DNA from: Litorivicinus lipolyticus
GTDB lineage: Bacteria; Pseudomonadota; Gammaproteobacteria; Pseudomonadales; Litorivicinaceae
Assembly: GCF_009650135.1 (NCBI RefSeq)
Contig: NZ_CP045871.1
Coordinates: 310,001 to 374,000, forward strand
Length of the DNA: 64,000 nucleotides
Direction of reading: 5' to 3'
Each line of letters begins with the position of its first letter. Position 1 is the stretch's first letter. The notes beneath the pieces are model-generated. The model was not told the DNA's origin. It saw nothing but the letters and a program-made list of their open reading frames with translations, and searched no databases. Both the position numbers and the translations under genes were made by a program. Positions 51,526 to 63,253 of the stretch are shown piece after piece.

Positions 51526-53003
51526 GGCTGTGCTCCCAGTACCCGTTCAATGTACAAGCTTGGGTCGGTCAACGCTTGGCTGGCTTGATCGGCGACCTGG
51601 ATCAGAAATTCGGCACTGATGCCCAGGCCGACCACTAAAAACGCCAGCGCCGTCATCGGCGCGGCGCGGTTAAAGTCCAAGTTCAGTTCCGGCAACGGCG
51701 CTTTGGGCTCCTGCCAGAACGCGGCACTGAACAGCCGCATAACCGCATACAGAGTGCCCAAGCTGCCCAGTGCTACGGCAATCACCAAGCCCCAATGCTG
51801 TTCGCTGGCAAACGCATCCATTAGCAACACCTTGGGCCAAAATCCCGAGGTCGGCGGGATCCCCGCAACCCCCAGCATAATTAATACAAACAGGCTGCCG
51901 ACCACGGGGTGTGAACGCCACAGGCCGCCCATTTCGTCCAGGCGTTCGGTACCGGACAGGTACGCCACACAACCCACGGCCATGAACAGCGCGGCGGTTA
52001 CGATTAGAGTCTGCATCAGGTACAGCAAGGTGCCCTTAAGCGCCGCGACGTCGCCGGCGGCCATGCCCAGGGTCATGATGCCAATGCTGACCATAACCAA
52101 AAACGCCAGCACACGGCGCGCCTGGACCTCGTGAATGGCGCCAAACACACCAACCGTCAGGGTCAACACACCGCTGATCCACAGCAACGACTGAATCAGT
52201 GGGTGCTGCAGGTCAAATACCAGGGTAAACACGCGCAGCAAGGTGTAGATGCCGACCTTAGTCAAGAGCGCCGCAAACAGGGTCGACGTCGTATGCGCAG
52301 GCGTATGGTAGGCCGCCGGCAACCAAAAAAATAACGGGAACATGGCCGATTTGGTGGCAAAGGCGAACAGCAACAGCGCCGCTGCCGTCAGCACTGCAGG
52401 TTCACCGCCACGGCCGTCCAGCAGCAGGTGCAGGTGAGCCAGGTTAAGGCCGCCGGTGGCGCCGTAGATCAAGCCGATGCCGGCTAACATGGCGGTGGTC
52501 GCAATCAGGTTCAGGCCGACATACTTGACCGCGCCGTCGATTTGGATCGATTTGCCGCCAACCACCAGTAACCCAAACGAGGCAATCAACATCACCTCAA
52601 ACCAGACGTACAGGTTGAACAGGTCGCCGGCCAAAAAGGCCCCACAGACACCCGCCAACAGGACTTGGGTAAATACCATGTGGCCGTTGCGTTCCTCGCC
52701 AAAGGTCAGGTCCGAGTAGCCAAAAATCACCACGCACAGGCTTAGGATGCCCGTCAGCATGACCAAGGTGGCGGACAGTAAATCCGCCACCAAGGTGATG
52801 CCGAATGGACCGTCCCAACCGCCCATTTGGGCACTGAGGGGGCCATTTTCCTGGACGTGCAGATACAGCATGGCGCCGACGTAAGCCAGGCAGAAGGTGC
52901 CTAGCAACGAGGTCACCCGCATCGCCGCACGCGAATCGCGCAGCAGCAAACACAGTGTCGCCGTCAGTAGCGGGATAATAATGGGGCCGAGCAATAGGGT
53001 CAT
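51522..53003 (-). CDS. mrpD: Na+/H+ antiporter subunit MrpD
   Basis: 493 residues, about 14 spans, homologous to the NuoM/NuoN proton-translocating subunits of complex I. Conserved lysines and the acidic residue of these channels are seen in LFNLYVWFEVMLIASFGLL (Glu) and FATKSAMFPLFFWLPAAY (Lys). Works with MrpA as one of the two antiporter-like modules. Overlaps mrpC and mrpE by 4 bases. Confidence 0.95.
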   Translation of the reverse strand: MTLLLGPIIIPLLTATLCLLLRDSRAAMRVTSLLGTFCLAYVGAMLYLHVQENGPLSAQMGGWDGPFGITLVADLLSATLVMLTGILSLCVVIFGYSDLTFGEERNGHMVFTQVLLAGVCGAFLAGDLFNLYVWFEVMLIASFGLLVVGGKSIQIDGAVKYVGLNLIATTAMLAGIGLIYGATGGLNLAHLHLLLDGRGGEPAVLTAAALLLFAFATKSAMFPLFFWLPAAYHTPAHTTSTLFAALLTKVGIYTLLRVFTLVFDLQHPLIQSLLWISGVLTLTVGVFGAIHEVQARRVLAFLVMVSIGIMTLGMAAGDVAALKGTLLYLMQTLIVTAALFMAVGCVAYLSGTERLDEMGGLWRSHPVVGSLFVLIMLGVAGIPPTSGFWPKVLLMDAFASEQHWGLVIAVALGSLGTLYAVMRLFSAAFWQEPKAPLPELNLDFNRAAPMTALAFLVVGLGISAEFLIQVADQASQALTDPSLYIERVLGAQP

Positions 53004-53359
53004 GGACGGTCCTCGGGTTCCGCTTCGCGCATGGCGTCGGCGGCATCCGTTCCGAGCTGTGAATAGGCGCGCAGGGACAGCGCCAGGGTAAAGGCGAACA
53101 GGCCAAAGCCGATCACAATTGCGGTCAATATTAGGGCCTGGGGCAAGGAGTTCGCGGCGCCGGCAGCCAGTGTCTTGCTGGCGCTGTCGATCAGTGGTGG
53201 CCCGGCGTAGGTCAGGCGTCCGGCGACAAAGATGATCAGGTTGACGGCGTTAGAGATCAGGACCAAACCCAATAAAAAGCGCACCAAGGTGCCCGCCATC
53301 ATCAGGTAGCTGGCGCCTGCGACCAGTACGCCGGTTACGATGGCCAATAAAATATCCAT
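53000..53359 (-). CDS. mrpC: Na+/H+ antiporter subunit MrpC (NuoK-like)
   Basis: 119 residues, three spans, NuoK-like; GLVLISNAVNLIIFVAGR and DPLPQALILTAIVIG-like LPQALILTAIVIGFG identify it. One base is shared with mrpB (TAATG). Confidence 0.95.
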   Translation of the reverse strand: MDILLAIVTGVLVAGASYLMMAGTLVRFLLGLVLISNAVNLIIFVAGRLTYAGPPLIDSASKTLAAGAANSLPQALILTAIVIGFGLFAFTLALSLRAYSQLGTDAADAMREAEPEDRP

Positions 53360-53799
53360 CAGTCAACGTCCTCGCCCACGGCTTTTTCAAGGTTGAAGTA
53401 GATGCCACAGACGCCGCCGATGACGACCAGGAACACGCCGACGTCAAACAATAGGATCGATCCCACCGGAAGTCCGCCTTTGCTGCCGTCTGCGTTATAA
53501 ACGATCAGCGGCCAAATGCCTTTTAAGAACGCGCCCTTGGCAATCAAGCCCCAGAACCCCGCAACAATGGCTAATAACAGGCCGGTCCCGGCGATCGATA
53601 GGGGACGCACGCGCAGGGCGTTTTGGGCGTGGCGTCGTCCTTCGGCTTTGCTGACCAAAATGAACGCAATCGAGGCGATCAGGCCGCCGATAAAGCCGCC
53701 GCCGGGATCGTTGTGGCCGCGCAACAGGATGAACACCGCAAACACCAGCAATAGGGGCGCTAAAATCCGGGTAATGGTCGATAAGACAAGTGAGTTCAA
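53359..53799 (-). CDS. mrpB: Na+/H+ antiporter subunit MrpB
   Basis: 146 residues, four spans. LLRGHNDPGGGFIGGLIAS is the MrpB signature and SILLFDVGVFLVVIGGV follows near the end. Separate mrpB, not fused to mrpA, defines the seven-gene (group 1) operon form. It overlaps mrpA by 4 bases. Confidence 0.95.
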   Translation of the reverse strand: MNSLVLSTITRILAPLLLVFAVFILLRGHNDPGGGFIGGLIASIAFILVSKAEGRRHAQNALRVRPLSIAGTGLLLAIVAGFWGLIAKGAFLKGIWPLIVYNADGSKGGLPVGSILLFDVGVFLVVIGGVCGIYFNLEKAVGEDVD

Positions 53800-55997
53800 A
53801 AGTCTTTCACCTCGGGTTTGGATTTCAGCGCGGCGATCGCCGCCAGGGCTGCGATCACCACCACGGATATTTCGCCCAAGGTGTCCATGGCGCGGAAGTC
53901 GACCAAAATCACGTTGACCACGTTGCGACCCAGGGCCTGGGTCAGGCTGTTTTGGCCAAAGTAATTACTCAGGGTTAAGTCGATCGGCACGGTCAGCACC
54001 GCCAGCATAGCCAGGGTGACGCCGGCGCCTAAGGTGATGGCGATGACACCGGCGATACGGTTGGTGATGCGCTCCAACTTAACCCGCGGTAGGCGCACCA
54101 GCGCGACCGCAATGAAAACCACCATCAGCGTGTCGACCAGCAACTGGGTCATGGCGACGTCGATGGCGCCGAACATCACAAACACAATCGAGACCGTGGC
54201 GCCAACGATACCCAGCGCGCTGATGGCGATCAGGCGCGACTCGGTTCGCACCACCACCCAGGTGCCGACCATCGCCAGCAGACCAACGATAATGTCGACC
54301 CAGCTGAGTGCTAGTGCGGTCGGTGGCAGGGCCAGCGCGCCGTTCAACAGCGCCGCCCACAACGTCAGGCTCATCACTCCAAAGGTCACCCGCAGGTAAA
54401 ATGTCATGCGCCCGTTTTGCAATTGACGGGTGGTCGCGGCGGCCAGCCGGTGCAGACTGTCGAGCTTCCACTGGTAGAGCTGGTCCATTTCGCCGTAGCG
54501 CGCTTCAATGTCCGCCAGCGTGGCGCGAATACGCGGCATCAGTCGGTACATCGCAAAGCCCAATGCGTAGGTTAATAGGCTCATCAACAACGGCCCGTTA
54601 ATGCCGTGCCACAGCGACAGGTGCAGGCTTTGCTCGCGACCGGTCACGGCGCTCAAGATCGGCGCAATCAGTCTGGTGTCGATTAAGCTTGGCAGGCTGC
54701 CAAGGGTCAGCGCCAACAGCCCCATTAGCAACGACCCCCACCAGATGGCGACGCTGATCGGCTTGGCGGAGTCGTGGCTCGGGGAGCCCGTAAACGGGCC
54801 CCAAGCAACGGCCAATGCGGTCATCACCATCATCACGTTGGCGGCTAACGCAATCACCGAGACCCACCACGAATGGCCCAGGGTGGCGGCATAGATGAGT
54901 TCCTTGCCGAGAAATCCCAGCAACGGTGGAATGCCGGCCATGCTGAGTGCACCCAAGGCCGCACAGGCCCAGGCAATCGGCATGCGTCGGCCCATGCCAT
55001 GAATTTTGCGCAGGTCCCGCGTGCCGACCTGTTTGTCCATCATGCCGACGCTTAAGAACAGTGCGGCTTTGTACAAGGCGTGGACCAGAATAAATACAAT
55101 CGCGGCCATTAACGCCTTGTCACTGCCCAGCCCAATCAGCAGCGTCAGGGCGCCCAGCGCCATCACCGTGGTGTAGGCCATCATCAGCTTTAAATCGGTT
55201 TGGCGCAGCGCCCACAGCGCCCCCAAAGTCATAGTGATAGCGCCGCAGGAGATCAGCGCGGTCATCCACAAATCCGAGCCGCCCAACGCAGGGTTCAGGC
55301 GCAGCATCAAATAAATGCCGGCCTTGACCATGGTAGCCGAGTGCAGGTACGCGCTGACCGGGGTCGGTGCCGCCATCGCATTGGGCAACCAATAATGGAA
55401 CGGAAATTGGGCCGATTTGGTAAAGCAGCCGACCAGTACGGCCAGCAAAATCAGCGGATAGGCTGCGTGTTCAGTGAAGCCCAGCGCGTTCCATTCCGAC
55501 AGCCGCCAGGTACCGGTGATCTGGTGCATGGTGATCAAGCCGATCAGCAGCGCTAAACCGCCAAGCCCGGTGATGATCAAGGCTTGCACGGCGTTACGCC
55601 GGGCGACATCGCGGTGGTGGTCGAACCCGACTAATAAAAATGAGGTCAGGGTCGTGCCTTCCCAAAACAGGAACAAGCTGATGGCGTCGTCCGCCAACAC
55701 CAGTCCCAGCATCGACAGCGCGAATAGGCCCATTAGAATTTGCAGGCGATCGCGTCGAGGGTCGGTTTTGAAGTAGTCCGCCGCGTACGACAGTATGATG
55801 GCGCCAATGCCGGTAATCAGCAGCGCAAACAGCAGCGACAATCCATCCAAGCGAAAGGCCAGTTCGACGCCCAGCGTCGGTAACCACGGCCAGCTGGCTT
55901 CGATCACGCCGCCGGCGGCGATAGTGCTGTATTGGTTGGCGAACCCGACAAACAATAGGGCACTGATCAGGGCGGGTAAAAACCGCAATAACGTCAT
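53796..55997 (-). CDS. mrpA: Na+/H+ antiporter subunit MrpA
   Basis: 733 residues: a NuoL-like antiporter module (about 1-480, with WLPNAMAAPTPVSAYLHSAT and LFLFWEGTTLTSFLLVG as conserved channel blocks) and a C-terminal region (about 560-733) with the MrpA-type NuoJ/MrpB-like segment (GAIDVAMTQLLVDTLMVVF and GEISVVVIAALAAIAAL). The start MTLLRFLPALISALLF is chosen for topology; an upstream in-frame extension has no homology. Exports Na+ in exchange for protons and helps at alkaline pH. Head gene of the operon, divergent from cysQ. Confidence 0.94.
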   Translation of the reverse strand: MTLLRFLPALISALLFVGFANQYSTIAAGGVIEASWPWLPTLGVELAFRLDGLSLLFALLITGIGAIILSYAADYFKTDPRRDRLQILMGLFALSMLGLVLADDAISLFLFWEGTTLTSFLLVGFDHHRDVARRNAVQALIITGLGGLALLIGLITMHQITGTWRLSEWNALGFTEHAAYPLILLAVLVGCFTKSAQFPFHYWLPNAMAAPTPVSAYLHSATMVKAGIYLMLRLNPALGGSDLWMTALISCGAITMTLGALWALRQTDLKLMMAYTTVMALGALTLLIGLGSDKALMAAIVFILVHALYKAALFLSVGMMDKQVGTRDLRKIHGMGRRMPIAWACAALGALSMAGIPPLLGFLGKELIYAATLGHSWWVSVIALAANVMMVMTALAVAWGPFTGSPSHDSAKPISVAIWWGSLLMGLLALTLGSLPSLIDTRLIAPILSAVTGREQSLHLSLWHGINGPLLMSLLTYALGFAMYRLMPRIRATLADIEARYGEMDQLYQWKLDSLHRLAAATTRQLQNGRMTFYLRVTFGVMSLTLWAALLNGALALPPTALALSWVDIIVGLLAMVGTWVVVRTESRLIAISALGIVGATVSIVFVMFGAIDVAMTQLLVDTLMVVFIAVALVRLPRVKLERITNRIAGVIAITLGAGVTLAMLAVLTVPIDLTLSNYFGQNSLTQALGRNVVNVILVDFRAMDTLGEISVVVIAALAAIAALKSKPEVKDF

Positions 55998-56088
55998 GGG
56001 GATTTCGTTTTTATCGTCATAGACCTTTAGTCTGTATTGAAACGCCACCCTTTGCCAAGTCACGGGTCCACTTAACATGGAGTTGTTT

Positions 56089-56841
56089 ATGGTTACGGTC
56101 AGCCAGCCAGGTCAAATCATTGCTCTGGCCCAGCGCGCAGGCGCCGCCACGCTGGACTTTTTTCGCGGCGACTTTGAGGTCTACGACAAATCCGACGACT
56201 CGCCACTGACCCAGGCGGATTTGGCAGCGGACGCTATTATCAGTGCGGGGTTGCCGGGCTACCCGATTCGCTCCGAGGAATCGAGCCACGGTGATTTTTC
56301 CGCCAGCGAAACCTTTTGGTTGGTCGACCCGGTAGACGGTACCCGCAGCTTCGTCGCCGGCAGCCCGGAGTACACCGTCAATATCGCGCTGATCCACCGT
56401 GGTCGGCCGGTTTGGGGCGTGATCGACGCGCCGGCGCTTAACCAAACTTGGTGGGGTGGCCCAGAGCAGGGGGCGTTTTTCAATGGCGACCCGATCCGAG
56501 TCACGGCGACCCAATCGCCGCTGCGGGTGTTGGCGTCGCGCAACCATCTCAATGCGCTAACCCTCGACTTTATTGCCGCGTTGCCGGTGCATGAGCGTAT
56601 CCAGCGCGGCAGCAGTCTAAAGTTTTGTGCCATCGCCATGGGGCAGGCCGACCTGTTCCCGCGCATGGGGCCTTGTTGTGAGTGGGATACCGGTGCGGGC
56701 GAGGCGATCTTGATGGGCGCCGGGGGCTCAATCTGTGACTTGGCTGGGCAGCCCCTGGCCTACGGTAAAGCGGATCCGCTTAATCCGTATTTCATTGCCT
56801 CAGGTGAAACGAACCCCGTTGACTATTTGCCACAGCGATAG
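56089..56841 (+). CDS. cysQ: 3'(2'),5'-bisphosphate nucleotidase
   Basis: Removes the 3'-phosphate from PAP made in sulfate assimilation. The inositol-monophosphatase fold is clear from SEESSHGDF, WLVDPVDGTRSFVAGSPEYT and CCEWDTGAGEAILMGAGG, with all metal ligands. 250 residues. The second ATG was chosen because TGGAG lies just ahead. It is divergent from mrpA and overlaps the convergent AEC gene by 42 bases. Confidence 0.93.
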   Translation: MVTVSQPGQIIALAQRAGAATLDFFRGDFEVYDKSDDSPLTQADLAADAIISAGLPGYPIRSEESSHGDFSASETFWLVDPVDGTRSFVAGSPEYTVNIALIHRGRPVWGVIDAPALNQTWWGGPEQGAFFNGDPIRVTATQSPLRVLASRNHLNALTLDFIAALPVHERIQRGSSLKFCAIAMGQADLFPRMGPCCEWDTGAGEAILMGAGGSICDLAGQPLAYGKADPLNPYFIASGETNPVDYLPQR

Positions 56842-57744
56842 CACCAGCAGCAAGCTGGCAAAGCCGACCACAGATTGGAACACCACGATCGAGGCCATGG
56901 CGTGGGCGTCGCCGCCGAGTTTGCGCGCCAGGATGTAGCTGGACGGTGCGGTCGGTGTCGCCAGCAACAGCACGACCACGGCGCCGTAGGCCAAATCCAA
57001 TCCAGTGGCCATCACCAAGGCCCAGGCAATGGCTGGTTTCAGCAGCAATTGCCCAGCCCCGGCATACAGATTCAAACCGAGGTTGCGGTTGAACTTTTGA
57101 ATGCTCAGTCCGGCGCCGATCGCTAGCAGCGACAGCGGCAGTGCGGTTTGGCCCAGGCGTTCAAGGGTTTGCCAGCCAAAGGCCGGTAGCGTCAGGTCAA
57201 TGGCACTGGCGCTGCCGCCGGCCAAACAGGCCAGCAGCAAAGGATTGCGTGCGACCTCGGTAAGCATCCGTTGAAGGTTGAGCGAGCCGCTGCTCAGGCT
57301 AACCATTACGCTGACGCACAGCACGTTCACGAACACCACGATGGCGCCGGATAGCAATCCGAGCAGTGCCAAACCCTGGGCGTCAAACAGCGACACCCCA
57401 AGTGCGAGCGAAACATACAGGTTAAAGCGTGTGACGCCTTGGAACAGGCTACTGCGGGTGGCGGCAGGTAGGTGCGTCGAGCCCCATAGCAGCGGTGCCA
57501 ATGCCAGCGTGGCCATGATCAAGATGGTGCCGTACAAGGTCGTCAGCAAATCCGCCCAAGGCAGGTCCGCCAGGTCAGCGCGGGCGATGGTTGAAAACAA
57601 CAGGGCCGGCATCAGCACGTAATAGACAATGCTTTCGATGCCGCTCCAGACGCCGGATTCGCGCACCAAGGTGCGGCGCAAACCATTGCCCAGCGCCATC
57701 ATCAACACCAACGGCGCGATGGCGTTGAGCAGGGGTTCGATCAC
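56800..57744 (-). CDS. AEC-family (auxin-efflux-carrier-type) transporter
   Basis: 314 residues in ten spans arranged as two five-span halves, the AEC/BASS-like fold. Relatives move organic acids such as malonate or malate; the substrate here is unknown. FARKLG-like SYILARKLGGDAHAMASIVV near the C-terminus is typical. The start is GTG directly after the purA stop without a spacer, so it is likely read through from purA. Confidence 0.85.
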   Translation of the reverse strand: MIEPLLNAIAPLVLMMALGNGLRRTLVRESGVWSGIESIVYYVLMPALLFSTIARADLADLPWADLLTTLYGTILIMATLALAPLLWGSTHLPAATRSSLFQGVTRFNLYVSLALGVSLFDAQGLALLGLLSGAIVVFVNVLCVSVMVSLSSGSLNLQRMLTEVARNPLLLACLAGGSASAIDLTLPAFGWQTLERLGQTALPLSLLAIGAGLSIQKFNRNLGLNLYAGAGQLLLKPAIAWALVMATGLDLAYGAVVVLLLATPTAPSSYILARKLGGDAHAMASIVVFQSVVGFASLLLVLSLWQIVNGVRFT

Positions 57745-60157
<2,413 letters not shown>

Positions 60158-60158
<1 letters not shown>

Positions 60159-61015
60159 CAGTTTAGCGCCGTGGCGAGGCGGCGACGGCCAGCGCGTACG
60201 TTGGGGTGCTCTTTGCCGAGCAAATCAAACAACTGGATCAACATCTTACGGGCACCGTCATCGCGGTGCTCGCGGTGGTGCATGACCAGTGCCAATAGGC
60301 GCTCAATGGCGCTGTCCAATTCGCCCGCCTGGGCTTCTCGGGCCGCCAGTAGGTAGGCGTTTTCCGGGTCCGCTGGATCGGCGTCGAATTGGGCTTTGCA
60401 GGCGGCCAAGTCCGGTGCGTCGTCAATCAGCGCATGCAGTGCGGCCTGGGCCTTGATGCGCATGGCGGTGGGGTGGTTGGCATAGTCAACCGGCAGGCGG
60501 TCGACAATCGCCGCCGCATCGTCGTTGTCACCGCGCAAATTCAGTGCCGCCGCCAGTTCCAAAAAAGCATCGTGGTTTTCACCGTCCGCTAATACGATCG
60601 CGTTGAGCTCGCCAATGGCGGCATCCAACTCGCCGGCGTCAATCAATTCGCGCGCCACGTCCAGCGGATTGAGGCTGGGGGCTTGAATGTGCTTGTCTAA
60701 GAATGCGCGAATTTCGCTTTCCGGCAGTGCGCCCATGAAGTGATCTGCGACCTGACCGTCAACCACTAACAAGACCGTCGGCAGCGAGCGCACGCCGACC
60801 TGGGAGGCCAGCATTTGATGGGCTTCGGTGTCGACCTTGGCGAGCAAAAACGCGCCTTGGTATTCCGCGGCTAAGGATTCCAGGATCGGTGCGACCTGTT
60901 TGCACGGGGCGCACCAGTCCGCCCAAAAATCCACCAGCACTGGCTGGGTCTGGCTGCCTTGCATAACAACGGATTCAAAATCGTCGTCGCCGACATCGAC
61001 TACAAATGGATTCAT
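60158..61015 (-). CDS. cnoX: Chaperedoxin CnoX (YbbN): thioredoxin domain plus TPR region
   Basis: 285 residues: thioredoxin fold (about 1-110) with FWADWCAPCKQ, then a helical TPR-like part (about 115-285). E. coli CnoX protects substrates from oxidative aggregation and passes them to GroEL. E. coli has SQHC in place of the CxxC, whereas this protein keeps WCAPC, as in pseudomonad and alphaproteobacterial forms, so redox activity is possible. The ATG with AAGGAG ahead was used. First gene of cnoX-hisZ-purA-AEC. Confidence 0.91.
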
Positions 61016-61072
61016 GGGCACTCCTTGAAACAGGGGCGCTAGTTTAGGGTTTTTGCGGCGCGGTGTGTAGGG

Positions 61073-61966
61073 CTATCGCTGGCTGACCAAGCGATCGGTC
61101 TTAGTGCCTTTCTCGGCGTACATCCGGTGGTCGGCAATTTCCAGTAGTGCTTGGGCCGATTTTGCGTCCGACGGATAGACCGCGGCGCCGATACTGCAGC
61201 CGACCTGAACCCGAGTGTTGCGCCACGACATGGGGTGCTGAACACGCCGACTGATGGCATTGCGAATGGTGGTTAGGTCATCCGCGGTCACGGATTCCAG
61301 CAACACACCGAATTCGTCGCCACCCAAGCGGCCGACTAAATCACCATTGCGCACGCTGCGCTGCAGGGCTTCCGCGACACGCTTTAGCAACTCGTCGCCG
61401 GCGCGGTGGCCGTGTTCATCGTTGACGGGTTTGAACTGGTCCAAATCCAGCAGCAGCAGCCCAAAGCTATCACCGCTGCGCAGGTGTCGGCTGATCGCGC
61501 GGTCCAGTTCGGCTTGGAAGTGGTGCTTTTGGGCCAGTTCGGTTAGTGCGTCATGGGTGGCTGCATGCTGTAGCCGCAGTTCGTGCACTTTGCGGGTGAT
61601 GGCGTGGCGTATGGTGCGATTGAGCATCTGTGGGGTCAGTTCATTTTTATTGATGAAGTCGGTCGCACCCAATTCCAGCGCCTGCATGTCGATAATGGGA
61701 TTCTCGTTGCCGGTTACCACCACGATCGGTTTACGGTTGTTAATAAACTGAGCGCGGCGCAACAAATCTATGCCGTTGTCACCGGCTAAATCCAAATCGA
61801 CAAAGTACAGGTCCGCGTGCTGTTGGGCGATCGCTTCAAAGCCGGTTTGGACATCGTGAATCAGGGTGGTGTGATAGTGATGGCCATCAATTTGCGACAG
61901 CCGGCGGGTGAGCGCGAGGCAGTCGTCAAACGAGTCAACAATAATGGATATTCGGTAGTCGGCCAT
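61073..61966 (-). CDS. Response-regulator diguanylate cyclase (REC-GGDEF)
   Basis: 297 residues: a receiver domain (about 1-125) with phosphoacceptor Asp in LYFVDLDLAG, VVVTGNEN and Lys in DFINKNELT, then a GGDEF domain with RLGGDEFGVLL and I-site RNGD five residues before it. Likely a cytosolic, phosphorylation-controlled c-di-GMP producer; no histidine kinase is adjacent. TATACT followed by a short AT-rich leader lies just before the ATG, without a clear ribosome site. Confidence 0.88.
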   Translation of the reverse strand: MADYRISIIVDSFDDCLALTRRLSQIDGHHYHTTLIHDVQTGFEAIAQQHADLYFVDLDLAGDNGIDLLRRAQFINNRKPIVVVTGNENPIIDMQALELGATDFINKNELTPQMLNRTIRHAITRKVHELRLQHAATHDALTELAQKHHFQAELDRAISRHLRSGDSFGLLLLDLDQFKPVNDEHGHRAGDELLKRVAEALQRSVRNGDLVGRLGGDEFGVLLESVTADDLTTIRNAISRRVQHPMSWRNTRVQVGCSIGAAVYPSDAKSAQALLEIADHRMYAEKGTKTDRLVSQR

Positions 61967-62057
61967 GCGTTAAAGTATAGAAGACTTTACGCAGGCCGAG
62001 TGATCCTAGACTGTGAACGGGTTGTGCGTTTTGTGGGTAATATTGGCGCTTAGTTAT

Positions 62058-63185
62058 CTAAACGCCGTCAAAGAAGCTTTTGACCGAGTCAAACCACCCT
62101 GAGCTTTTGGGTGAGTGTTTTTTGCCGGTGGTCGATTCGCGAAACTGTGCCAATAGTGCTTTTTGCTCCGCGCTCAGGCCAACCGGGGTTTCGACCACGA
62201 CCTTGCACAGCAAATCGCCGATCGAGCCACCCCGGACCGGCTTGATGCCCTTGCCGCGCAGCCGGAAAACCTTGCCAGTTTGGGTGCCCTCCGGAATCGC
62301 CAGCTTGACCCGGCCACCCAACGTCGGAACTTCCAAGTCACCGCCCAATGCCGCATCGGCGAAATTGATCGGCACTTCGCAGTACAGATTTTTGCCGTCG
62401 CGTTCAAAGATCGCGTGCTGTTTAACCGAAACCTGAACGTACAGGTCTCCGGTCTGACCGCCGCCGGGTGCAGCTTCGCCTTCGCCGCTTAAACGAATCC
62501 GGTCGCCGGTATCGACCCCTGATGGGATCTTAACGGACAGCGTCTTAGTTTCTTCGTTGACACCACGCCCGCCACAGCTGTTGCATGGGTCGTCGATCAC
62601 TTGGCCGCGGCCATGACAACGCGGGCAGGTCTGCTGAACGGCAAAGAAGCCCTGTTGCATGCGCACCTGGCCGTGGCCATTACAGGTACCGCAGGTCGTG
62701 GGCTTGCTGCCGGGTTTGGCGCCACTGCCGTCGCACGGTTTGCAACTCACCAGGGTCGGTATACGGATTTTTTTCTCGACGCCGCGAACGGCTTCTTCGA
62801 GGGTTAGCTCCATCGAATAACGCAGGTCCGCGCCACGCGGCGGGCCCTGTTGACGGCCACGACCACCACCGCCACCAAAGATGTCGCCGAATACGTCACC
62901 AAAGATGTCGCCGAAGTCGCTACCGCCGCCGCCACCGCCAAACCCGCCGCCTTGTGAGCCGTCAACAGCGCTGTGGCCGTAACGATCGTAAGCTGCGCGC
63001 TTGTCGCCATCGGACAAGACTTCGTAGGCTTCGGACAGTTCTTTGAACTTTTCTTCCGCGCTGGCGTCGCCCGGATTACGATCCGGGTGGTATTTCATGG
63101 CTTTTTTTCGATACGCCTTTTTAAGCTCTTTGCCGTCGATATCCTTCGACACGCCCAGAACCTCGTAATAATCGCGCTTTGACAA
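62058..63185 (-). CDS. dnaJ: Chaperone protein DnaJ
   Basis: Type I J-protein that delivers substrates to DnaK and stimulates its ATPase. 375 residues: J-domain with HPD in [13 protein letters not shown]-rich linker (about 75-120), four CxxCxGxG zinc motifs ([32 protein letters not shown]) and a C-terminal substrate domain. The start is TTG with AGGAG seven bases ahead, giving the standard N-terminus [12 protein letters not shown]. Follows dnaK after 68 bases. Confidence 0.97.
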   Translation of the reverse strand: MSKRDYYEVLGVSKDIDGKELKKAYRKKAMKYHPDRNPGDASAEEKFKELSEAYEVLSDGDKRAAYDRYGHSAVDGSQGGGFGGGGGGSDFGDIFGDVFGDIFGGGGGRGRQQGPPRGADLRYSMELTLEEAVRGVEKKIRIPTLVSCKPCDGSGAKPGSKPTTCGTCNGHGQVRMQQGFFAVQQTCPRCHGRGQVIDDPCNSCGGRGVNEETKTLSVKIPSGVDTGDRIRLSGEGEAAPGGGQTGDLYVQVSVKQHAIFERDGKNLYCEVPINFADAALGGDLEVPTLGGRVKLAIPEGTQTGKVFRLRGKGIKPVRGGSIGDLLCKVVVETPVGLSAEQKALLAQFRESTTGKKHSPKSSGWFDSVKSFFDGV

Positions 63186-63224
63186 TGTGTTCTCCTGCTG
63201 ACGGCTACCACCGCCTCACGAGTC

Positions 63225-63244
63225 AGGCCCGCTTGAGCGGGCCT
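63225..63244. other. Hairpin between dnaK and dnaJ
   Basis: AGGCCCGC/GCGGGCCT with a TTGA loop, eight perfect pairs and no T-run. It probably reduces dnaJ expression relative to dnaK by attenuation, or protects the dnaK mRNA 3' end. Confidence 0.6.
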
Positions 63245-63253
63245 AGTGCTCGG

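Noticed and set aside
61972..61990. TAAAGT...ACTTTA dyad before the REC-GGDEF gene as an operator
   Set aside because: Only six-base arms in AT-rich sequence that also forms the probable -10 element; too weak to claim a regulator site.
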